From positions 1-32,482 of the forward strand of contig NZ_JROM01000059.1 of the NCBI RefSeq assembly GCF_000786655.1: 32,482 nt of DNA, in the 5' to 3' direction. This DNA is from Kocuria marina (GTDB lineage: Bacteria > Actinomycetota > Actinomycetes > Actinomycetales > Micrococcaceae). The notes beneath the pieces are model-generated. The model worked only from the letters and a program-made list of their open reading frames with translations. It made no database searches and was not told the DNA's origin. The position numbers were made by a program, and so were the translations under genes. Positions 8,790 to 17,856 of this stretch are shown one piece after another (positions within the stretch are counted from its first letter, which is position 1; each line of letters begins with the position of its first letter).

Positions 8790-8826
8790 CACGACGCGCA
8801 ACTCCCCGGATGTTCCCGCGGAATGC

Positions 8827-8855
8827 TTGGCTCTCCCCGGCGTCGTGTATACACT
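8827..8855 (+). promoter_or_regulatory. Promoter of the prp regulator operon with overlapping operator
   Basis: TTGGCT (8827-8832), a 17-nt spacer and TACACT (8850-8855) make a plausible -35/-10 pair, about 30 nt before the regulator start. The palindrome TGTATACA (8846-8853) overlaps the -10, as expected for autorepression. Flanking sequence is also shared between the two copies (CGTCG beside both, in inverted orientation). The site resembles the TnGTnnnACnA type bound by FCD-subfamily GntR regulators. The regulator's identity is inferred from its adjacency. Confidence 0.6.
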
Positions 8856-8884
8856 GGGGGAACTTTCGATCCTCAGGAGGAGCC

Positions 8885-9544
8885 ATGCGAGCCGGTGAGC
8901 GTGCCTACCGCGAACTGCGCGCGGACATCGTGTCGTGGCGCCTGGTGCCCGGGCAGGTCCTGGGCGAGGTGGACCTCTCCGAACGCCTCGGCATCTCCCG
9001 CACGCCCGTGCGCGAAGCGCTGTCCCGGCTCACCGCGGACGGGCTCACCGAACCGCACAGCGGCCGCGGCGTCGTCGTCAGCGCCCTGTCCGCGGACGAC
9101 GTACGCGCCCTGTACGAACTGCGCGACACACTCGACTGCCGGGCCGCCGAGCTCGCCGCCCAGCGCGGCGACCCCGAGACGTTCCGCGCGCTCGCGGACG
9201 AACTGTCCCACGCGGCGGAGCGGCTCTCGGACGATCCCGACCACCCCGCCTACTACGAGCTCGTGGACCGAATGGACGAACAGATCGACGCCGCCGCGGG
9301 CAACCCCTACCTGCAGCAGGCCCTCGCGAACGTGCGCCTGCACCTCGCGCGCGTGCGCCGGCTCGCCACCTCCGACCCGCAGCGGCTGGCCGCCGCGGCC
9401 GCCGAACACGAGGCGATCGCCCGCGCGATCGCGCACGGGGACGCACCCCTGGCCGTCGCGACCACACGCGTGCACCTGAAGAACGCCCTGAGCAAGGCCC
9501 TCGGCTCCCCCGCGCTCGCCGTGGCCCGTCCCGAGGCCTCCTGA
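8885..9544 (+). CDS. GntR-family (FCD subfamily) transcriptional regulator of the prp locus
   Basis: This 219-aa DNA-binding regulator has an N-terminal winged helix (residues about 5-70; [24 protein letters not shown] is the recognition segment) and a C-terminal all-helical FCD ligand domain (about 78-205). FCD domains usually bind a small carboxylate through a metal held by one Asp and three His. Here the first Asp and the later EHEAI and HLKNAL histidines are visible. The usual His of the DxxxH pair before AGN appears to be Asp ([13 protein letters not shown]). AGGAGG precedes the ATG. It is first in a run with prpD, prpB and prpC, so it most likely senses a methylcitrate-pathway intermediate and represses the operon and prpE through the TGTATACA sites. 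Confidence 0.85.
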   Translation: MRAGERAYRELRADIVSWRLVPGQVLGEVDLSERLGISRTPVREALSRLTADGLTEPHSGRGVVVSALSADDVRALYELRDTLDCRAAELAAQRGDPETFRALADELSHAAERLSDDPDHPAYYELVDRMDEQIDAAAGNPYLQQALANVRLHLARVRRLATSDPQRLAAAAAEHEAIARAIAHGDAPLAVATTRVHLKNALSKALGSPALAVARPEAS

Positions 9545-9611
9545 CCGGGGCGAACGCCCCGCGAACCGACATCCGACACCCGCAGAGAAACCCGCAGCGA
9601 AAGGAACGCCC

Positions 9612-11144
9612 GTGACCGTCGAACACACCGTGCGCACGTACTCGTCCAAGGAGGAACTGCCCCGCGAGGAGCAGCTCGCCCACAAGCTCGCGAGCGTCGC
9701 GACCGACCCCGTGGCCGTGGAGCCCGAGGTCGTGGACATGGTCATCAACCGGATCATCGACAACGCGTCCGTGGCCGTGGCCTCCCTCAACCGCGGGCCC
9801 ATCGTCTCCGCGCGCTCGCAGGCCCTGTGCCACCGGGTCGTCCCCGGCGGCGGCTTCTCGGGCGGCGGCGCGCTGCTCTACGGCGCCCCGGACGACGACG
9901 CCGCGGTCTCCCCCGAGTGGGCCGCGTGGGCCAACGGGGTGGCCGTGCGCGAACTGGACTACCACGACACGTTCCTGGCCGCCGAGTACTCCCACCCCGG
10001 GGACAACATCCCGCCCATCCTGGCCGTGGCCCAGCACGTGGGCAGCTCGGGCGAGGACCTCGTGCGCGCGATCGCCACCGGGTACGAGATCCAGGTGGAC
10101 CTGGTCAAGGGCATGTGCCTGCACGAGCACAAGATCGACCACATCGCGCACATCGGCCCCTCCGCCGCCGCGGGCATCGGCACGCTGCTCGGTCTGGACA
10201 CCGAGACGATCTTCCAGGCGATCGGTCAGGCGCTGCACACGACCACCCAGACCCGGCAGTCCCGCAAGGGCGAGATCTCCACGTGGAAGGCCCACGCCCC
10301 CGCGTTCGCCGGGAAGATGGCCGTCGAGGCCGTGGACCGCGCCATGCGCGGGCAGACCTCCCCGACCCCCATCTACGAGGGTGAGGACGGCGTGATCGCG
10401 TGGCTGCTCTCGGGACCGGAGGCCCGGTACACCGTGCCCCTGCCGGCCCCGGGTGAGGCCAAGCGCGCGATCCTGGACACCTACACCAAGGAGCACTCGG
10501 CGGAGTACCAGGCCCAGGCGTGGATCGACCTGGCCCGCAAGCTGCACCGCGAGCACCCGGAGGTCACCGACCCCGCCAACGTGGCCTCGGTGCTCATCAA
10601 GACCTCCCACCACACGCACTACGTGATCGGCTCGGGGGCCAACGATCCCCAGAAGTACGACCCCACGGCGTCCCGCGAGACCCTGGACCACTCGATCCCC
10701 TACATCTTCACCGTGGCCCTGCAGGACGGCGCGTGGCACCACGTGGACTCCTACGCCCCCGAGCGCGCGGGCCGCCCGGACACCGTGGAGCTGTGGCACA
10801 AGGTCACCACGCAGGAGGACCCGGAGTGGACCCGCCGCTACCACTCCCTGGACATCTCCGAGAAGGCGTTCGGCGGTTCCGTGGAGATCACCCTCACGGA
10901 CGGCACCATGATCACGGACCAGATCGCCGTGGCGGACGCCCACCCGCTCGGCGCCCGCCCGTTCGCGCGGGAGCAGTACATCACCAAGTTCCGCACCCTG
11001 GCCGAGGGCATCGTGGCGCCCGAGGAGATCGAGCGCTTCCTGGACGTCGTCCAGCGCGTCCCCGAACTGGGTGCCGGGGAGCTCGGGCAGCTGAACATCA
11101 CGGCCGCCGTGGAGCTGGAGACCTCAGCGAAGGGAATCTTCTGA
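9612..11144 (+). CDS. prpD: 2-methylcitrate dehydratase PrpD
   Basis: This MmgE/PrpD-family enzyme dehydrates 2-methylcitrate to 2-methyl-cis-aconitate in the cytosol. The 510-aa protein begins at GTG 9612, 4 nt after the ribosome-binding-like AAAGGA. Family stretches include [29 protein letters not shown], the helical [10 protein letters not shown] region, and [34 protein letters not shown]. Length and composition fit full-length actinobacterial PrpD, longer than the E. coli protein by a modest N-terminal segment. The gene lies between the regulator and prpB, with only 2 nt to prpB. No separate aconitase-like gene (prpD alternative acnD/prpF) is present. Confidence 0.9.
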   Translation: MTVEHTVRTYSSKEELPREEQLAHKLASVATDPVAVEPEVVDMVINRIIDNASVAVASLNRGPIVSARSQALCHRVVPGGGFSGGGALLYGAPDDDAAVSPEWAAWANGVAVRELDYHDTFLAAEYSHPGDNIPPILAVAQHVGSSGEDLVRAIATGYEIQVDLVKGMCLHEHKIDHIAHIGPSAAAGIGTLLGLDTETIFQAIGQALHTTTQTRQSRKGEISTWKAHAPAFAGKMAVEAVDRAMRGQTSPTPIYEGEDGVIAWLLSGPEARYTVPLPAPGEAKRAILDTYTKEHSAEYQAQAWIDLARKLHREHPEVTDPANVASVLIKTSHHTHYVIGSGANDPQKYDPTASRETLDHSIPYIFTVALQDGAWHHVDSYAPERAGRPDTVELWHKVTTQEDPEWTRRYHSLDISEKAFGGSVEITLTDGTMITDQIAVADAHPLGARPFAREQYITKFRTLAEGIVAPEEIERFLDVVQRVPELGAGELGQLNITAAVELETSAKGIF

Positions 11145-11146
11145 TC

Positions 11147-12058
11147 ATGCTGTACACCACCGCGACCCCCGCCGAGAAGCGCGAGCGGTTCCGCGAACTG
11201 CTCGCGGCCCCGGAGATCGCCCGGTTCCCCGGAGCGTTCACGCCCCTGTCCACCAAGCTCATCCAGGAGCAGGGCTTCGAGGGCGTCTACATCTCCGGCG
11301 GCGTGCTCGCCAACGAACTGGGTCTGCCGGACATCGGTCTCACGACCCTGACCGAGGTGGCCACGCGCGCCGGTCAGATCGCTCGCAGCACCGACCTGCC
11401 GTGCCTCGTGGACGCGGACACCGGATTCGGTGAGCCCATGAACGTGGCCCGCACCGTCCAGGAGCTCGAGGACGCCGGCCTGGCCGGTTGCCACATCGAG
11501 GACCAGTTCAACCCCAAGCGCTGCGGCCACCTGGACGGGAAGAACGTGGTGGACACCGCCACCGCGACCAAGCGCATCAAGGCCGCCGTGGAGGCCCGCC
11601 GGGACCCGAACTTCGTGGTCATGGCCCGCACCGACCTGCGCGGTGTGGACGGTCTCGACGCCGCGATCGACCGGGCCAAGGCCCTCGCGGACGCCGGCGC
11701 GGACGTGATCTTCCCCGAGGCCATGGCGGACCTCTCCGAGTTCGAGCGCATGGCCGAGGCCCTGGACGTCCCGATCCTGGCCAACATGACCGAGTTCGGG
11801 AAGTCCCAGCTGTTCACCACCCAGCAACTGCACGGCGCCGGGGTGTCCATGATCATCTACCCCGTGTCCCTGCAACGTCAGGCCCTGGGGGCCATGGAGC
11901 GGCTGCTCACCACCATCCGCGAGGACGGCACCCAGCAGGCGCAGGTGGAGAACATGCTCACCCGCAAGCGGTTGTACGAACTGGTGGACTACACCGGGTA
12001 CAACCAGTTCGACTCCGGGGTGTTCAATTTCGAGGTCCCCGAGACCCCGGACGCCTGA
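11147..12058 (+). CDS. prpB: Methylisocitrate lyase PrpB
   Basis: This PEP-mutase/isocitrate-lyase superfamily enzyme cleaves 2-methylisocitrate to pyruvate and succinate. The 303-aa chain shows the metal-binding LVDADTGFGE (D89, D91), HIEDQ at about 117-121, and the catalytic loop KRCGH at 124-128, which distinguishes PrpB-type lyases. It continues with VMARTDLRGVDGLDAAIDRAKALADAGADVIFPEA. The length is typical. ATG 11147 is 2 nt after the prpD stop codon, so the two are translated from the same message. An 83-bp gap with a hairpin separates it from prpC. Confidence 0.93.
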   Translation: MLYTTATPAEKRERFRELLAAPEIARFPGAFTPLSTKLIQEQGFEGVYISGGVLANELGLPDIGLTTLTEVATRAGQIARSTDLPCLVDADTGFGEPMNVARTVQELEDAGLAGCHIEDQFNPKRCGHLDGKNVVDTATATKRIKAAVEARRDPNFVVMARTDLRGVDGLDAAIDRAKALADAGADVIFPEAMADLSEFERMAEALDVPILANMTEFGKSQLFTTQQLHGAGVSMIIYPVSLQRQALGAMERLLTTIREDGTQQAQVENMLTRKRLYELVDYTGYNQFDSGVFNFEVPETPDA

Positions 12059-12065
12059 CCCCCTC

Positions 12066-12101
12066 TGTTCCCACCACGCCAAGTGTGGTGTGGTGGGAAC
12101 A
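12066..12101 (+). terminator. Intercistronic hairpin between prpB and prpC
   Basis: TGTTCCCACCAC pairs perfectly with GTGGTGGGAACA (12 bp, 12-nt loop) starting 8 nt after the prpB stop. No T-tract follows, so it may partly terminate transcription or protect the 3' end of the prpDB message rather than stop it fully. An alternative shorter pairing with the loop sequence (CACCAC with GTGGTG) is possible. Confidence 0.5.
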
Positions 12102-12141
12102 CTCAGTCCGTGCACGAGCCCGATCGTCGAAGGAGATCACC

Positions 12142-13281
12142 GTGGCCGATACCGAGATCCACAAAGGACTCGCCGGGGTGGTGGCTGACACCACCGCCGT
12201 GTCCAAGGTCAATGCAGAGACCAACTCCCTGCTCTACCGGGGCTACCCGGTGCAGGAACTCGCGCAGAACTGTTCCGCGGAACAGGTCGCGCTGCTGCTG
12301 TGGAACGGCGAGCTGCCGTCCGAGGACGAGCTCACCGCGTTCCAGGAACTCGAGCGTTCCCACCGGGCGCTCACGCCCGAACTCAAGCGCGTGATCGACG
12401 AACTGCCCACCACGTGCCACCCCATGGACGTGTGCCGCACCGCCGCCTCGGTGATCGGCGCGCAGCACCCTCTGGCGGAGGACAACTCCCCCGAGGCCGA
12501 ACTGCGCAAGGCACAGGAACTGTTCGCCGTCATGCCAGCCGTGGTCTGCTACGACCAGCGCCGCCGCCACGACCAGGAGCTCGTGGACCCCCGCGAGGAC
12601 CTGGACTACGCCCAGAACTTCCTGTGGATGGCCTTCGGTGAGGAGGCCGCCCCGGAGGTCGTGGACGCGTTCCGGGTGTCGATCATCCTGTACGCGGAGC
12701 ACTCCTTCAACGCCTCCACGTTCACGGCGCGCGTGATCACCTCCACGCTCGCGGACCTGCACTCCGCGGTCACCGGTGCGATCGGCGCCCTCAAGGGCCC
12801 CCTGCACGGCGGCGCCAACGAGGCCGTGATGCACACGTTCGAGGAGCTCGGGATCCGCAAGGACGAATCCGCGGAGGAAGCGGAGAAGCGCGCCAAGGAA
12901 TGGATGGACCAGGCGCTCGCGGACAAGAAGAAGGTCATGGGCTTCGGCCACCGCGTGTACAAGCACGGTGACTCCCGCGTGCCCACCATGCAGGACGCCC
13001 TGTTCCGCATGCTCGAGCACTACGACCGGCCCGAGATCCTGGGGCTCTACAACGGTCTGGCCAAGTCCATGGACGAGGCCAAGTCCATCAAGCCCAACCT
13101 GGACTACCCCGCGGGTCCCACGTACTGGCTCATGGGATTCGACATCCCCGCGTTCACGCCCATCTTCGTGGCCGCGCGGATCGTGGGCTGGACCGCGCAC
13201 GTCATGGAGCAGCGCGCGAACAACTCGCTGATCCGCCCGCTCTCCGACTACAACGGTCCGGACGAGCGCCACGTGGCCTGA
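12142..13281 (+). CDS. prpC: 2-methylcitrate synthase PrpC
   Basis: This citrate-synthase-fold enzyme condenses propionyl-CoA with oxaloacetate to 2-methylcitrate. The 379-aa protein has catalytic residues in place: H222 in GPLHGGANE, H270 in GFGHRVYK, and D321 in NLDYPAGPTYWLMG. AEHSFNASTF and the C-terminal RPLSDYNGP are typical of the short (type II-like) PrpC/CitZ branch. It starts at GTG 12142 after AAGGAG. A plain citrate synthase is an alternative on sequence alone; the context with prpD, prpB, prpE and a shared regulator argues for PrpC. It is the last gene before a hairpin terminator. Confidence 0.9.
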   Translation: MADTEIHKGLAGVVADTTAVSKVNAETNSLLYRGYPVQELAQNCSAEQVALLLWNGELPSEDELTAFQELERSHRALTPELKRVIDELPTTCHPMDVCRTAASVIGAQHPLAEDNSPEAELRKAQELFAVMPAVVCYDQRRRHDQELVDPREDLDYAQNFLWMAFGEEAAPEVVDAFRVSIILYAEHSFNASTFTARVITSTLADLHSAVTGAIGALKGPLHGGANEAVMHTFEELGIRKDESAEEAEKRAKEWMDQALADKKKVMGFGHRVYKHGDSRVPTMQDALFRMLEHYDRPEILGLYNGLAKSMDEAKSIKPNLDYPAGPTYWLMGFDIPAFTPIFVAARIVGWTAHVMEQRANNSLIRPLSDYNGPDERHVA

Positions 13282-13293
13282 GCCGCGCACACC

Positions 13294-13340
13294 ACGACGG
13301 CCCGTTTCCTTTCCGCTCAGAAGGGGTGACGGGCCGTCGT
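13294..13340. terminator. Bidirectional hairpin between prpC and the convergent peptidase gene
   Basis: ACGACGGCCCGT pairs perfectly with ACGGGCCGTCGT (12 bp, 23-nt loop). It sits between the prpC stop and the stop codon of the convergent minus-strand gene at 13343, so it can serve both. Confidence 0.7.
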
Positions 13341-13342
13341 CG

Positions 13343-14323
13343 TCAGTACCTCGGTGCCCGGGGCAGACCCATGTAGGACTCCAGCGTGGCCGAGCCGCTG
13401 TTCTTCACGCTCCTGGCCGTGGTGGGTCCCACGTAGCGCAGGTGCCACGGTTCGTAGGCGTAGCCCGTGGTCGCGGTGTGTCCGTTCGGGTAGCGCACCA
13501 CGAACCCGTAGGTGTGCCCGTGCGCGGCGACCCACCTGCCCTGCGGGGTGGTGCCGAAGCACGGGAGCAGGCCGCAGGTGGCCCCGGGGGCACCCACGTC
13601 GATCGCCAGGCCGGTCTGGTGTTCCGAGTGACCGGGACGCGCGGAAATGGTGTCGGCGGTGCCCTGACCGTACAGCGCCGTGTACTCGCGGTAGAGGCGC
13701 GCTTGCGTGCTGTAGTCGCGGTACCCGCTCACCGGCACCAGCGTGACCCCCTGGGCGGCCGCGGCCCGGCTCATGCGCTGATAGGCCACCGCGGCGTCGT
13801 CGCGCAGCAGGACTCCCCCGCCCACCGACCGCAGGGGTGCCGGGGCGTAATTGCGCGGGGACAGCGGGCGCTTCTTGTTCACGACCACGGACACGCTGCG
13901 GGCGTTGTCGATGTCCCGGTGGACCCGGGCGCCACCCTGGGCGGTCCACGTGATCCGGCCGCGCTGGTAGCGGACCTCGCACGTACCGCCCGAGCACGTC
14001 TCCCGCGTCACGGGGTACCCCAGCGCCCCGTGCTCGAATCCCTCCGCGCGCCACTTCGCCAGGATCCCGCCGCGCTGGGCCCGCGCACCCGTGGCGGGCG
14101 TCCAGTGGATCGTGCCCTTCTGGTACTGCCGGTAGCAGCCGCGGTCCCGCAGGCCACAGCGTTCGGCGGACGTGGGCTTGCCCAGCCATGCGCCGGGATT
14201 CGGCAGGGCGCGGTACTCGTTGTCGATCCCCGCCCCGGCGTGGGCCGGTGCCATGCCACCCACGAGCAGCAGCGCGGCCAACAGGGCGGTGAGCAGGGCC
14301 GGGCGACGCGTGACGGTTCGCAT
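13343..14323 (-). CDS. Secreted VanY-type D,D-carboxypeptidase with LGFP repeats
   Basis: This 326-aa exported cell-wall enzyme should trim the terminal D-Ala of peptidoglycan peptides. A signal peptide is clear: MRTVTRRP, then a hydrophobic stretch, then PAHAG as cleavage region at about residue 29. Residues about 33-150 hold two LGFP-type repeats (GAWLGKPTSAERCGL and GALGYPVTRETCSGG, each with W-T-aromatic segments), which anchor proteins to the cell wall and carry paired cysteines. Residues about 165-326 are the VanY peptidase, with zinc-ligand motif GHSEHQTGLAIDVG and the final ligand in YEPWHLRYVG. It is a single gene, convergent with prpC. Start ATG 14323 has no ribosome-binding site and sits 7 nt after a -10-like hexamer. 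Confidence 0.88.
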   Translation of the reverse strand: MRTVTRRPALLTALLAALLLVGGMAPAHAGAGIDNEYRALPNPGAWLGKPTSAERCGLRDRGCYRQYQKGTIHWTPATGARAQRGGILAKWRAEGFEHGALGYPVTRETCSGGTCEVRYQRGRITWTAQGGARVHRDIDNARSVSVVVNKKRPLSPRNYAPAPLRSVGGGVLLRDDAAVAYQRMSRAAAAQGVTLVPVSGYRDYSTQARLYREYTALYGQGTADTISARPGHSEHQTGLAIDVGAPGATCGLLPCFGTTPQGRWVAAHGHTYGFVVRYPNGHTATTGYAYEPWHLRYVGPTTARSVKNSGSATLESYMGLPRAPRY

Positions 14324-14329
14324 GGGGCT

Positions 14330-14335
14330 ACGATA
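14330..14335 (-). promoter_or_regulatory. -10 hexamer of the VanY-type gene; probable leaderless start
   Basis: TATCGT on the minus strand lies with 6 nt between it and the ATG at 14323. No Shine-Dalgarno is present in that gap, so transcription probably starts at the A of ATG. This is inference from spacing. Confidence 0.45.
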
Positions 14336-14392
14336 GGTGTTGCGCGTGACGCGGGGTAGGCCTACGGGCGAACAGGCGTCGATGCGGCCGGC

Positions 14393-15448
14393 TCAGCGCG
14401 CTCGCGGGTGGGACGTCGCGTAGACCTCGAGCAGAGACTCCACGGACACGCGCGTGTAGATCTGGGTCGTGGCCAGGGACGCGTGACCCAGCAACTCCTG
14501 GACGACCCGCAGGTCCGCGCCGCCCTCGAGCAGGTGCGTGGCGAACGAGTGGCGCAGCGTGTGCGGCGTGATCCGCTCCTCCTGGTGGATCGTGCGCGCG
14601 GCGTCCTTGACCATGTTCCACGCCGTCTGCCGCGAGATCCGCGTGCCCCGGGCATTAAGGAACACCGCCGGGCTCCCCCGACCGTGCCGCGCCAACTCGG
14701 GGCGGGCCCGGACAAGGTAGCGGTCCAGGGCCGCCACGGCGAACGACCCCACGGGCACGAGCCGTTGCTTGGCGCCCTTGCCCGTCACGCGGATCAGGGC
14801 GAGGTCCTCGTCGTGCAGACCGGCGAGGTCGTCCACGTCCAGCGCGACGGCCTCGGAGATGCGCGCCCCCGTGGCGTACAGCAGTTCGAGGAACGCCCGG
14901 GCCCGCAGTCCCGCGGGGGTGTCCGGGTCCGGGGCGGCCAGGAGGTTTTCGACCTCCGTGACGCCGATGGCCTTGGGCAGCCGCTGCGGCGGCATGGGCG
15001 GGCTCACGCGGGACGCGACGTCCGTGTCCACGCTCGACTCCGTGACCCAGAACGCGTGGGCCCCCCGCACCGCCGCGAGCACCCGCGCACTGCTGCGCGC
15101 GGACAGGGCCGGGTGGGCGGCGTCGCCCTCGCGGATGCTCCGCACGAAGGCGCGCACGTGATCGGCCGTGATGTCCCGCGGCACGCGCACGTGCGCGGCG
15201 CTCGCCGTGAGGTGCTCGAGATAGCGCGCGAGATCGCGGCGGTACGCGCTTACCGTGTTCGCGGCGAGCCCGCGCTCCACCACGAGGTGGTCCAGGTAGC
15301 GCGCCACGGCACGCCGCAGCTCCGGGGCGACCTCCGCCCCGTTCGCGGCATCCGACGACGACGCCGCTCCCGCCCGGTCCCGCGGTCCTTCCTGCACCAC
15401 GGGCAGGGGTTCGGTGACGGGGCCGTCCGGCTCGAGGGAGTCGCTCAC
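14393..15448 (-). CDS. xerD: Tyrosine recombinase XerD
   Basis: This site-specific recombinase resolves chromosome dimers at dif together with XerC and FtsK. The N-terminal core-binding domain ([28 protein letters not shown]) precedes the catalytic domain with the full set of active residues: R in [10 protein letters not shown] in [11 protein letters not shown]-x-x-R in [14 protein letters not shown] in [10 protein letters not shown], and the tyrosine nucleophile in QIYTRV. An N-terminal extension of about 40 low-complexity residues is present. I chose GTG 15448 (VSDSLEPDG), which overlaps the upstream stop as GTGA; a start at 15475 would overlap further. It is the last gene of the nine-gene operon. 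The product has 351 aa. Confidence 0.9.
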   Translation of the reverse strand: MSDSLEPDGPVTEPLPVVQEGPRDRAGAASSSDAANGAEVAPELRRAVARYLDHLVVERGLAANTVSAYRRDLARYLEHLTASAAHVRVPRDITADHVRAFVRSIREGDAAHPALSARSSARVLAAVRGAHAFWVTESSVDTDVASRVSPPMPPQRLPKAIGVTEVENLLAAPDPDTPAGLRARAFLELLYATGARISEAVALDVDDLAGLHDEDLALIRVTGKGAKQRLVPVGSFAVAALDRYLVRARPELARHGRGSPAVFLNARGTRISRQTAWNMVKDAARTIHQEERITPHTLRHSFATHLLEGGADLRVVQELLGHASLATTQIYTRVSVESLLEVYATSHPRAR

Positions 15449-16101
15449 CCCTCGTGCTGGGGCCGCGAGGTCCATTCGGCGTCCGGGGCGCGCAGCGTGG
15501 TCCAGTCGCGGGACCGCGCGATGTGGGTCGCGAGGATGCCGAGCGTGGCCGTGGGGGACGTGATCCGCCCGGCCATGACGGCGGCCAGGGCGTCGTCGAG
15601 GTCCGCGAAACCGGCCACGATCTCCGCCTCCTCGCCCTCGCGTTCGAACCGCTCGGACTCGGGGACCTCGCCCAGGTCACGCGCCAGGAAGATCCGGTTG
15701 GCCTCCGCCGAGGACCCCGGGGAGTTGTCGAAGTCCACGAGCGTGTGCCAGGTCCGGGCCGTGAGATCCGCTTCCTCCCCCAGCTCGCGCTGGGCCGCCT
15801 TCAGCGCGGGTTCCCCGGAGACATCGAGCAGTCCCGCGGGGATCTCCCACATCCGCTTACGCACGGGGTGACGGTACTGGTTGATGAGCAGGATCCGCTC
15901 GTGCTCGTCCAGCACGACCACGGACACCGCCCCCGGGTGCGTGATGAACTCCCGGGTGAGTGGTTTCTCCTGGTCCGCCATGCGGAAGGACTCGCTGCAC
16001 ACGTCCCAGATGGCGCCGTCGTAGACGGTCCGCGAATCCTCCACGGTGTGCGGATCCGGGCGGTCCGTGAGCTGGTCGGCGGTGATGCTCGTGTACTCCA
16101 C
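15445..16101 (-). CDS. ADP-ribose pyrophosphatase (NUDIX hydrolase)
   Basis: This 218-aa NUDIX hydrolase should split ADP-ribose to AMP and ribose 5-phosphate. The Nudix box is complete: [18 protein letters not shown], with the RELxEE catalytic core. A preceding [30 protein letters not shown] is typical of the NudF/ADPRase group, which uses ExPAG before the box. It starts with GTG 16101, 3 nt after the pyrG stop, and its TGA overlaps the xerD GTG. The same pairing with pyrG and xerD occurs in mycobacteria (Rv1700), which supports the assignment. Confidence 0.88.
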   Translation of the reverse strand: MEYTSITADQLTDRPDPHTVEDSRTVYDGAIWDVCSESFRMADQEKPLTREFITHPGAVSVVVLDEHERILLINQYRHPVRKRMWEIPAGLLDVSGEPALKAAQRELGEEADLTARTWHTLVDFDNSPGSSAEANRIFLARDLGEVPESERFEREGEEAEIVAGFADLDDALAAVMAGRITSPTATLGILATHIARSRDWTTLRAPDAEWTSRPQHEG

Positions 16102-16104
16102 GAC

Positions 16105-17856
16105 TCAGCCCTTGGCCTGGACGCCCCGGCGCTCCAGGGCGGCCTTGATCAGACCGTCGAACAGCGGGTGCGGGCGGGTGGGGCGGGAGGCCAGCTCGGG
16201 GTGCGCCTGCGTGGCCACGTAGTACGGGTGCTCCTCGCGGGGCAGTTCCACGAACTCCACGAGCGTGCCCTCCGGGGACGTGCCCGAGATCCGCAGCCCG
16301 GCCTCCGAGAGGGCATCGCGGTACGCGTTGTTGACCTCGTAGCGGTGGCGGTGGCGCTCGGAGACCTCCGTGGCGCCGTAGGCCTCGGCCACGACCGAAC
16401 CCTCGGCCAGCGCGGCGGGGTAGAGCCCCAGTCGCATGGTGCCGCCCAGGTCACCGGCGCCCTCCACGAACTGCTTCTGCTCCTCCATGGTCGCGATCAC
16501 CGGGGTGTCCGTGTCCGGGTCGAACTCGGTGGAGGACGCGTTGGGCAGACCCACGACGTCGCGCGCGTACTCGATGACCATGCACTGCAACCCGAGGCAC
16601 AGGCCCAGGGTGGGCACCTTGTGCTCGCGTGCCCAGCGCAGGGCACCGAGTTTGCCCTCGAGCCCGCGGATGCCGAAGCCACCGGGGATCAGGACGGCGT
16701 CCACGTCACCGAGTTCGCGCTGGGCGCCCTCGGGGGTGTCGCACAGGTCGGAGGCGACCCACTTGATGTGCACGCGGGCGTTGTTCGCGAATCCACCGGC
16801 CCGTAGCGCCTCGGACACGGACAGGTACGCGTCCGGAAGGTCGATGTACTTGCCCACGAGCGCGACCGTCACGTGGTGCTCGGGCTCGTGCACCGCGGTG
16901 AGCAGCCGGGACCACTGGCGCAGATCGGCGTCCTGGTAGTCCAGACCCAGGTAGTCCAGGATGTAGGTGTCCAGGCCCTGGCTGTGCAGGGTGTTGGGGA
17001 TGTCGTAGATGCTGGGGGCGTCCGCGCACGAGATCACGGCGTCCAGGTCCACGTCGCACGCGGCACCGATCTTGCGCAGCATGGCGTCCGGGACGTCCCG
17101 GTCGCAGCGCAGCACGAGGGCGTCGGGCTGGATACCCAGACCGCGCAGCGAGGCCACGGAGTGCTGGGTGGGCTTGGTCTTGAGCTCACCGGACGGGCCG
17201 ATGAACGGGATCAGGGACACGTGCAGGTAGAACACGTTGCGCCGCCCCACGTCCTGACGCACCTGGCGTGCGGCCTCGATGAAGGGCTGGGACTCGATGT
17301 CACCGACCGTGCCGCCGATCTCGGTGATGATGATGTCCGGGGCGTTCTCGTCCTCGGCGCGGCGGCGCATCCGGCGCTTGAGCTCGTCCGTGATGTGCGG
17401 GATGACCTGCACGGTGTCACCCAGGTACTCGCCGCGGCGTTCCTTGGCGATCACCGTGGAGTACACCTGACCGGTGGTCACGTTCGCGGAGGCGTCCAGG
17501 TTCTCGTCCAGGAAACGCTCGTAGTGACCGATGTCCAGGTCCGTCTCGGCGCCGTCGTCCGTGACGAAGACCTCACCGTGCTGGAAGGGGTTCATGGTTC
17601 CGGGATCCACGTTGAGGTACGGATCCAATTTCTGCATGGTCACGGACAGGCCGCGCGAACGCAGAAGCATTCCGAGCGAGGACGCAGTGAGCCCCTTGCC
17701 GAGGGACGAGGCCACACCTCCCGTGACGAAGATCTGCCGGGTCACCTTGCCGTCGTTTTTTTCTGTGCCTGCCTCGTGGGCGGCGTCCTGAGCATTCACC
17801 ACGGGATTCGAGCCTACCATTCGTGTCTCGTCGGGGCGTTGGGGGTCGTCGGTCAT
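16105..17856 (-). CDS. pyrG: CTP synthase PyrG
   Basis: This cytosolic enzyme aminates UTP to CTP using glutamine and ATP, the last step of pyrimidine nucleotide synthesis. The 583-aa protein has a variable N-terminal tail of about 40 residues, then the synthase domain with the P-loop [10 protein letters not shown] at 46-55 and [21 protein letters not shown]. The glutaminase domain follows, with nucleophile C420 in LGLCLGLQ and the partner His/Glu in [10 protein letters not shown]. It starts at ATG 17856, which overlaps the recN stop by ATGA. An alternative start further in (MVGSNP) is possible, but the overlap favours this one. Confidence 0.95.
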   Translation of the reverse strand: MTDDPQRPDETRMVGSNPVVNAQDAAHEAGTEKNDGKVTRQIFVTGGVASSLGKGLTASSLGMLLRSRGLSVTMQKLDPYLNVDPGTMNPFQHGEVFVTDDGAETDLDIGHYERFLDENLDASANVTTGQVYSTVIAKERRGEYLGDTVQVIPHITDELKRRMRRRAEDENAPDIIITEIGGTVGDIESQPFIEAARQVRQDVGRRNVFYLHVSLIPFIGPSGELKTKPTQHSVASLRGLGIQPDALVLRCDRDVPDAMLRKIGAACDVDLDAVISCADAPSIYDIPNTLHSQGLDTYILDYLGLDYQDADLRQWSRLLTAVHEPEHHVTVALVGKYIDLPDAYLSVSEALRAGGFANNARVHIKWVASDLCDTPEGAQRELGDVDAVLIPGGFGIRGLEGKLGALRWAREHKVPTLGLCLGLQCMVIEYARDVVGLPNASSTEFDPDTDTPVIATMEEQKQFVEGAGDLGGTMRLGLYPAALAEGSVVAEAYGATEVSERHRHRYEVNNAYRDALSEAGLRISGTSPEGTLVEFVELPREEHPYYVATQAHPELASRPTRPHPLFDGLIKAALERRGVQAKG

